Positions 14,493 through 18,460 of a stretch of DNA of 18,460 nucleotides are shown piece by piece. The DNA is from an uncultured Oscillospiraceae bacterium (GTDB lineage Bacteria; Bacillota; Clostridia; Oscillospirales; Oscillospiraceae), in the NCBI GenBank assembly GCA_905233595.1, contig CAJOFI010000008.1, positions 1 through 18,460 of the forward strand, read 5' to 3'. Made by a program: the position numbers and the translations under genes. Position 1 is the first letter of the stretch, and each line of letters begins with the position of its first letter. The notes below the pieces were generated by a model. That model was not told the DNA's origin, made no database searches, and saw nothing but the letters and a program-made list of their open reading frames with translations.

Positions 14493-15449
14493 TTACCCCC
14501 GGAAGACCGCCTCCGCGTCGTAGCGGCCGGAGGCGAAGAGGGCGCTCACCGCGCTGTGATAGTCCGCGAGTGTGCGGGACTTGTTGATGGCCTTCTGCTC
14601 CCGTTCGGCGCCGGGGAACTTCCAGATGACGTAGTACCAGACTTCCTTGAGCCGCGCGAGCGTGAAATGCTCCCCCAGCCCGCTTGCGAGATACGCCGCC
14701 TCCAGCCTGCTCAGAAAGTCCCGCAGCTCGTCCTTCTCCAGCGCGCCGCCGCCCGCGATGCGCCGGAAAAGCGCCGGGTCTGTCACCGCGCCGCGCCCGA
14801 GCATCATGCGCGAAAGCCCCGGAGTGGTTGACATCACTTTTTTATATTCCCCCGGCCCCACCACGTTCCCGTTGTAGCTCACCGCTGCGCGGCAATGGGG
14901 GAAGCTTGCGGCGAAGGCTTCGAGATCGGGCTTGCTCTTGTACATGCCCGCCCGGTCGCGCGCGTGGACGATCAGCTCGGAGAGGGGGTATCTGTTGTAG
15001 ATCTCCAGGATCGCGGGAAACTCCGCCGTGCTGCTGATGCCCATGCGCGTCTTGACCGAGACCTTGAGCGCACAGTGGGAAAAGACCTCCTCGAGAAAGC
15101 GGTCAAGGCTTTCAAGGTCAGAGAGCATCCCCGCGCCCTTGTGCTTGGGCACCACCGTGGCCGAGGGGCAGCCCGCGTTGAGGTTCACTTCCCCGTAGCC
15201 CATCGCGCCCAGCTCACGGCTCACGGCGAGGAAGGCCGCCGCCGTATTGCACAGCACCTGGGGCACGAGGGCGATGTCGCGGTTGTTTTCGGGCAGAAGC
15301 TCCCGCAGGGCGCTGGCCTTGAACCTCCCGCTCCCGTCCGGGGCGAGGAAGGGCGCGAAATAGCGCGACACGCCGGGAAAGCTCCCGGCGTGCACCCGGC
15401 GGTAAAGGCAGGAGGTGACGCCCTCCATCGGCGCAAAATCCAGCTCCAT
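14493..15449 (-). CDS. tRNA-dihydrouridine synthase family protein
   Basis: FMN-dependent reduction of uridine in the tRNA D-loop. The start is ATG 15449 (MELDFAPMEGVTS), the standard Dus N-terminus; an open frame upstream to 15512 is arginine-rich read-through of gatD in another frame. 318 residues. The catalytic cysteine is C94 in VNLNAGCPSATVVPKHKGAGML. SVKTRMG holds the phosphate/uridine-binding lysine, and VHARDRAGMYKSKPDLE, YNGNV and MLGRGAV are flavin-barrel blocks. One base separates its ATG from the gatD stop, so it is the last gene of the murT-gatD-dus unit. Which Dus subfamily cannot be settled by eye. Confidence 0.92.
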   Translation of the reverse strand: MELDFAPMEGVTSCLYRRVHAGSFPGVSRYFAPFLAPDGSGRFKASALRELLPENNRDIALVPQVLCNTAAAFLAVSRELGAMGYGEVNLNAGCPSATVVPKHKGAGMLSDLESLDRFLEEVFSHCALKVSVKTRMGISSTAEFPAILEIYNRYPLSELIVHARDRAGMYKSKPDLEAFAASFPHCRAAVSYNGNVVGPGEYKKVMSTTPGLSRMMLGRGAVTDPALFRRIAGGGALEKDELRDFLSRLEAAYLASGLGEHFTLARLKEVWYYVIWKFPGAEREQKAINKSRTLADYHSAVSALFASGRYDAEAVFRG

Positions 15450-15450
15450 A

Positions 15451-16176
15451 TCAGATGCGCGCCGCCATCGCGTCGTGCGCGGCAAGCTCCGCCGCGTCGT
15501 CGAGCGGGGCAAGCTCGGCGCTGCCGTACTTGCGCCGGAGCGCGGTCAGCAGGATGTGGTCGCAGAGCGCGGGGTTCTTGGGCAGAAGCGGGCCGTGGCT
15601 GTACGTGCCGAAGACGTTTTGGAAGCGCACGCCCTCGGTGCCGTCCTCGCCGTTGTTGCCGAAGCCCGCGAGCACCCTGCCAAGGGGCTTTACGCCTTCG
15701 CCGAGATATGTCTTGCCGCTGTGGTTCTCAAAGCCCACGACGAGGCTCCCCCCGGAGGCGGCGTCGCACCGGAACTTGTAGTTTCCGATCATGCGCTGCT
15801 TCGAGCCCAGGGTATAGAGATCGACCGCGCCGATGAAGTCGCAGCGCACGCCGTCGTAGGTCTCGTAGTAGTTTCCCATCATCTGGTAGCCGCCGCAGAT
15901 CGTGAGGAAGGGCAGCCCGTCCGCGACGGCGGCGAGGATCTCCCGATCCTTGCCCCGATGCAGATCGTCGAGCAGCACCTGCTGCTCAAAGTCCTGCCCG
16001 CCGCCGATGAACACGAGGTCGAAGCCCGCGAGGCTCTCCTTCGAGCCGATGGGGAGCCGGGTCACGCTGTTTTCGATCCCGCGCCAGCTCAGGCGCTTTT
16101 GCATGCAGAGGACGTTTCCCCCGTCGCCGTAGAGGTTCAGCACGTCGGGGTACATGTGACAAATTTTCAGTTCCAT
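15451..16176 (-). CDS. gatD: Lipid II isoglutaminyl synthase, glutaminase subunit
   Basis: Type 1 glutamine amidotransferase (CobB/CobQ-like) that releases ammonia for MurT, which amidates the alpha-carboxyl of D-Glu in lipid II. The start ATG 16176 gives MELKICHMYPDVLNLYGDGGNV, the typical GatD N-terminus, and 241 residues. The nucleophile is C94 in FLTICGGYQMMG and the partner is H194 in GTYSHGPLLPKNP. FIGGGQDFEQ is the oxyanion-side block. The ribosome site is modest (GGTGAAAG). Normally the gene follows murT immediately; here 287 bases of repeat and hairpin intervene, while dus follows after a single base. Confidence 0.95.
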   Translation of the reverse strand: MELKICHMYPDVLNLYGDGGNVLCMQKRLSWRGIENSVTRLPIGSKESLAGFDLVFIGGGQDFEQQVLLDDLHRGKDREILAAVADGLPFLTICGGYQMMGNYYETYDGVRCDFIGAVDLYTLGSKQRMIGNYKFRCDAASGGSLVVGFENHSGKTYLGEGVKPLGRVLAGFGNNGEDGTEGVRFQNVFGTYSHGPLLPKNPALCDHILLTALRRKYGSAELAPLDDAAELAAHDAMAARI

Positions 16177-16185
16177 ACTTTCACC

Positions 16186-16361
16186 GTTACTATTCAGTCT
16201 GCCCCACAAATTGGGGTGGGGAGTTCAGAGGGGAAGCTTCCCCCCCCTTGTCAGCAGCGCAGACATTTCCCCGCTGAAGCAATCTTCCCCTCTGATTTTT
16301 CGCCTCGCAAGGCGAAAAACAATTTGCAATCCGTTTTTGACGGGGCTTTGCCTCGGCAAAA
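16186..16361 (+). repeat. Structured intergenic repeat element, copy B (between murT and gatD)
   Basis: Starts with GTTACTATTCAGTCTGCCC (17 of 19 bases as in copy A) and ends with the 72-base core 16290-16361. The core hairpin is TTTTTCGCCT-CGCA-AGGCGAAAAA: relative to copy A two base pairs are changed on both sides, so pairing is kept. Compared with A it holds about 56 extra bases, flanked by 12-base inverted arms TCAGAGGGGAAG (16225-16236) and CTTCCCCTCTGA (16284-16295), which could be a nested palindromic insertion. 16362-16430 holds only a GAGGCGCG...CGCCTC dyad. Confidence 0.75.
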
Positions 16362-16430
16362 AAGCCCTAATTGCGCCGACGAAACGAGGCGCGTCTCCCG
16401 TGCGCCTCGTGCGATAAAAGCAAGCGCCCC

Positions 16431-16466
16431 TAATTCTTCAGTTCCCCCAGGGGAACTGAAGAATTA
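16431..16466 (-). terminator. 17-base-pair hairpin on the murT stop codon
   Basis: TAATTCTTCAGTTCCCC and GGGGAACTGAAGAATTA are perfectly complementary, with only two bases between them. On the minus strand the hairpin begins at the TAA stop of murT itself (16466-16464) and is followed by GGGGCGCTTGCTTTT. The T-run is 10 bases away, so it is a poor intrinsic terminator; mRNA 3'-end protection or processing between murT and gatD is as likely. Confidence 0.5.
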
Positions 16467-17834
16467 TTCCCAAAAATCTTCGCCGCCGCAGTGGCGGATC
16501 ACGGTCTGCCTTAGCTCGAGCATGGCGGTGTAGGTCGGCATCATGTACACCGGCCGCGTCTCCCGCTCGAGCGCGCGCACGAGCGTCTCATAGTCCCGCT
16601 CAACGCGGATGAAGCCGTCGTCCACGCCGGCGTATTTGATGCGCACGCGCATATCCTCCGCCCGGTCGCCGGAGACGATCACCTGTTCGAGAAAGCCCGC
16701 GAGCCTGCCGAGCCCCTCGAAGTCCGCGTCCCAGATCCAGGAGATGTCCCGCCCGTCGGCGGCGCGGTCGTTGAGGCAGATGACGAGCACGAACTTTTCC
16801 TTCACGTTTTGCAGGTACTCGATGACCTGGTTGCAGCCGGCGGGGTTTTTCACGAGCATCATGCGCGTCCCGCCCGCGAGCTCGAAGCGCTCCATGCGCC
16901 CGAAGCCGCACCGGAAGCGTTCCAGCGCCTCCACCGCCGCCTTCACGCCGAGCCCCATCTCCGTCACCGCGGCGAGCGCCCCGGCGGCGTTGTAGACGTT
17001 GTACATGGCGGGCAGGTTCACGGTCACGAGCTGCTTTTCGCCGCGAACGTCCATCACGACGTCGCTGCCGTCGGGGCGCTGCTCCACCACGTCGGTCACG
17101 GCGTAATCGGCCTTATGCCGCCGGTAGCCGCACTTCGGGCAGCGGAAGCCGCCAAGGTGCCCGTAGGTGACGTAGTCGTACTCATACTCCGTCTTGCAGC
17201 GGATGCAGTGCGTGGCGTCGGAGAGCCTGGGCTTTTCGCGCGAGGGCGCGGCGCCCTGCTCGATGCCGAACCAGCGCACGGGGTTTTTGAGGTCGCCCGC
17301 GAGCGAAGCCGTGAGCGAGCAGTCGGCGTTCAGGCACAGCAGCGCCTCCGGCGCGCCCTTGAGGGCCTCGCGGATATTCTCGAGCGTGTGCGTCACCTCG
17401 CCGTAGCGGTCGAGCTGGTCGCGAAACAGGTTTGTCACCACCACGACGCGGGGCTTGAGGCGGGAGAAGACCTTGCGCGCCGCCGCCTCGTCGCACTCGA
17501 TGACGGCGTATTCCTTTTTGACCTTGCCGAAGAGCGTGCTGTTCATCACGAATTCGGTGGTGATGCCGTCGATGAGGTTTGCGCCGCTGCGGTTCGAGAG
17601 GTAGGAAAGCCCCTGCTGCCGGAAGGCCTCCTCGATCATGCGGGCGCTGGTGGTCTTGCCGTTGGTGCCGGTGATGGCGACGGTCTTGACCTGCAGCGCC
17701 AGGCGGTCGAGCAGGTCGGGGCAGAGCCTGAGGGCAACGCGCCCCGGCATCGCCGTCCCGCCCCGGTGCAGCACACGGGACACGAAGCGCAGCAGCTTAC
17801 AGAGAAGGATCGCAAAAAAAGCACGGATGGCCAT
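16464..17834 (-). CDS. murT: Lipid II isoglutaminyl synthase, Mur ligase-like subunit
   Basis: ATP-dependent subunit that, with GatD, converts D-Glu of lipid II to D-isoglutamine. 456 residues, full length. A hydrophobic or basic N-terminus (MAIRAFFAILLCKLLRFVSRVLHRGGTAMPG) is usual for MurT. ATP-binding GTNGKTT (56-62) and NRSGANLIDGITT follow. The Cys4 zinc ribbon typical of MurT is present: C210, C213, C232, C235. The C-terminal DUF1727 domain contains KNPAGCNQV and ICLNDRAADGRDISWIWDADFE. AGGAG lies eight bases before the ATG and a good promoter lies 50 bases further upstream. The stop codon begins the 17-base-pair hairpin. Confidence 0.96.
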   Translation of the reverse strand: MAIRAFFAILLCKLLRFVSRVLHRGGTAMPGRVALRLCPDLLDRLALQVKTVAITGTNGKTTSARMIEEAFRQQGLSYLSNRSGANLIDGITTEFVMNSTLFGKVKKEYAVIECDEAAARKVFSRLKPRVVVVTNLFRDQLDRYGEVTHTLENIREALKGAPEALLCLNADCSLTASLAGDLKNPVRWFGIEQGAAPSREKPRLSDATHCIRCKTEYEYDYVTYGHLGGFRCPKCGYRRHKADYAVTDVVEQRPDGSDVVMDVRGEKQLVTVNLPAMYNVYNAAGALAAVTEMGLGVKAAVEALERFRCGFGRMERFELAGGTRMMLVKNPAGCNQVIEYLQNVKEKFVLVICLNDRAADGRDISWIWDADFEGLGRLAGFLEQVIVSGDRAEDMRVRIKYAGVDDGFIRVERDYETLVRALERETRPVYMMPTYTAMLELRQTVIRHCGGEDFWE

Positions 17835-17884
17835 AGAAAGACTCCTGTAATCATCGGATACGCGGCGCTTGCCGCTGAGTTTAT

Positions 17885-17913
17885 ATTATAGCAGAAGATG
17901 CACGTTCATGCAA
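17885..17913 (-). promoter_or_regulatory. Promoter of the murT-gatD-dus unit
   Basis: Minus-strand TTGCAT (17913-17908), 17-base spacer, perfect TATAAT (17890-17885). The -35 is weak (TTG only). Confidence 0.6.
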
Positions 17914-17977
17914 GGATTTGATAAGCGGCGTGTGTGAGTGGCCAGTGGTCAGTGAATAGCGAAGAGTGAAGAGTTAT

Positions 17978-17999
17978 GGTGTCGCTGCGCGACGGATTA
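17978..17999. repeat. Dispersed palindromic repeat, copy 2 (inverted)
   Basis: Reverse complement of 8409-8430 with one mismatch (GCGCAGCG in place of GCGAAGCG). Part of the 535-base gene-free stretch 17835-18369, which otherwise holds the murT promoter, the TTTTTCGCCT hairpin, the 24-base repeat, a composite palindrome, a GC-rich hairpin and a periodic array. Confidence 0.65.
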
Positions 18000-18037
18000 G
18001 GAACTGTGCAGAAATAAATTGTGCAAAGATGGCGTAG

Positions 18038-18091
18038 GATTTTTCGCCTGTAGCGAGGCGGAAAATCGCAGGAATACTTTGTGTATTTCAA
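18038..18091. repeat. TTTTTCGCCT hairpin joined to the 24-base repeat (right copy)
   Basis: GATTTTTCGCCT-GTAGCG-AGGCGGAAAATC (18038-18067) is a 12-base-pair hairpin with one G-U pair. Its left arm equals that of repeat copy B. The 24 bases that follow (18068-18091) are identical to bases 1-24. Together they form one intergenic element whose left copy is cut by the window edge. Confidence 0.65.
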
Positions 18092-18113
18092 GATTCTTAG
18101 AATATGCGCCCCT

Positions 18114-18150
18114 TGGCTCCCCCTCCGGGGGAGCTGTCGCGAAGCGACTG
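18114..18150. repeat. Composite palindromic repeat
   Basis: GCTCCCCC-TCC-GGGGGAGC followed directly by GTCGC-GAA-GCGAC, with flanking CCTTGG and TGAGAGGG. The second hairpin core (GTCGCGAAGCGAC) is also present at 8415-8427. From memory, such tandem palindromes are common between genes of gut Clostridia; no search was made. Confidence 0.55.
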
Positions 18151-18210
18151 AGAGGGCGCGCTGCCCCGCGCTTCGCGCCGGTTCGCTTCTTCGATCTGTT
18201 ACCCGCACCG

Positions 18211-18241
18211 GAAAGGGCACCCCCTTCGGGGGTGCCCTTTC
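18211..18241. terminator. GC-rich hairpin, terminator-like
   Basis: GAAAGGGCACCCCC-TTC-GGGGGTGCCCTTTC, a perfect 14-base-pair stem. Very stable, but with only three T inside the stem end and no longer T-run on either side, so it could be a terminator of the gene entering from the right or another intergenic repeat. Confidence 0.5.
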
Positions 18242-18269
18242 TGGCAAATCACGCTAATAATGATACCAA

Positions 18270-18341
18270 ATGCACCCCGGGGTTCAAGGCGGGGTGCATT
18301 TTGCTCTGTCCGGGGTGCATTTTTCGGGGGGCGGGGTGCAT
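18270..18341. repeat. 21-base-periodic array of CGGGGTGCAT
   Basis: Three direct copies of CGGGGTGCAT begin at 18290, 18311 and 18332, exactly 21 bases apart (two helical turns). An inverted copy ATGCACCCCG is at 18270-18279. The inverted and first direct copies can form a hairpin on either strand. The array lies just past the stop of the minus-strand gene at the right edge. Confidence 0.7.
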
Positions 18342-18369
18342 CAGCATTATTTGAATAAACCGGAAGTTG

Positions 18370-18460
18370 TCAACCAAGTTTGTCTCCGTTCTTTACGGGC
18401 TTATCAGGTGTAATCAATACCACGCCACCCTCACTATATGTGCCCAACACGAGCACCTCG
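18370..18460 (-). CDS. C-terminal end of a gene entering from the right edge, unidentified
   Basis: The minus strand is open from the window edge to a TGA at 18372-18370, giving 29 full codons: EVLVLGTYSEGGVVLI followed by TPDKPVKNGDKLG. Codon use (GTA, TTG, ACA, CCT, AGT) and base composition are clearly less GC-rich than the other genes here. The sequence looks like a beta-strand-rich domain end, but I do not recognise the family. The start and most of the gene lie outside. Confidence 0.5.
   Translation of the reverse strand, partial: EVLVLGTYSEGGVVLITPDKPVKNGDKLG

Noticed and set aside
16809..17891. 360-codon open frame on the plus strand opposite murT
   Set aside because: Antisense shadow of murT with Val/His/Ala/Arg-biased sequence and no recognisable domain.
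17906..18247. 113-codon open frame on the minus strand in the right-hand gap
   Set aside because: It runs entirely through palindromic and dispersed repeats, has no ribosome site and no family; it is translated repeat DNA.
18270..18341. CRISPR array
   Set aside because: Repeats are only 10 bases with 11-base gaps, one copy is inverted and no cas gene is near.
18290..18341. Coding seven-residue repeats (21-base period read as protein)
   Set aside because: No start with a ribosome site and no surrounding open frame of quality; the inverted copy and hairpins fit non-coding DNA better.

Overview
The window reads as chromosomal DNA from a GC-rich Gram-positive anaerobe of the Clostridia, most likely an Oscillospiraceae-type gut bacterium. 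This is an inference from four things: two substrate-binding lipoproteins with lipoboxes, strong AGGAGG ribosome binding sites, the MurT/GatD pair typical of Gram-positives, and GC-rich genes separated by AT-rich gaps holding palindromic repeats. No prophage, insertion sequence, CRISPR array, tRNA or rRNA was found. Most of the content is transport and housekeeping.

Layout. 1-91 is the tail of a dispersed repeat. 92-2456 (minus) is a polar amino-acid ABC importer: lipoprotein (frameshifted), permease, ATPase, with tandem hairpins between lipoprotein and permease. 2668-5071 (minus) is a zinc-type ABC importer in the order lipoprotein, ATPase, permease; the permease lacks a conserved block. 5242-5811 (plus) is a LOG-family protein. 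5944-8286 (plus) is a polysaccharide O-acetylation pair, an AlgI-type MBOAT followed by an AlgJ/DHHW-type protein, both frameshifted. A bidirectional terminator separates this from murC (8456-9823, minus). Divergent from murC is a tightly packed plus-strand operon: CCA-adding enzyme, type-4 uracil-DNA glycosylase, DUF2156 protein and GNAT acetyltransferase (9987-13458). After a 400-base gap come a glutathione peroxidase with its own promoter (minus), then a minus-strand set transcribed murT - gatD - dus. Here murT and gatD, normally adjacent, are separated by 287 bases of repeat. The right end is 530 bases of repeats and hairpins, then the last 29 codons of a gene entering from the right on the minus strand.

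How the genes work together. MurC adds L-Ala to UDP-MurNAc. MurT/GatD amidate D-Glu of lipid II, so both peptidoglycan steps are present. The two ABC systems feed amino acids and zinc. The MBOAT/DHHW pair would O-acylate an extracellular polymer if intact.

What stands out. Four genes within about 6.5 kb (2.3-8.0 kb) each carry a lesion, three of them in a conserved motif, while every gene to the right is intact. A 72-base intergenic element occurs twice, with compensatory changes in a hairpin. That same element splits murT from gatD. A 21-base-periodic array of CGGGGTGCAT lies next to the partial gene at the right edge. I did not find a convincing new defence or metabolic system.
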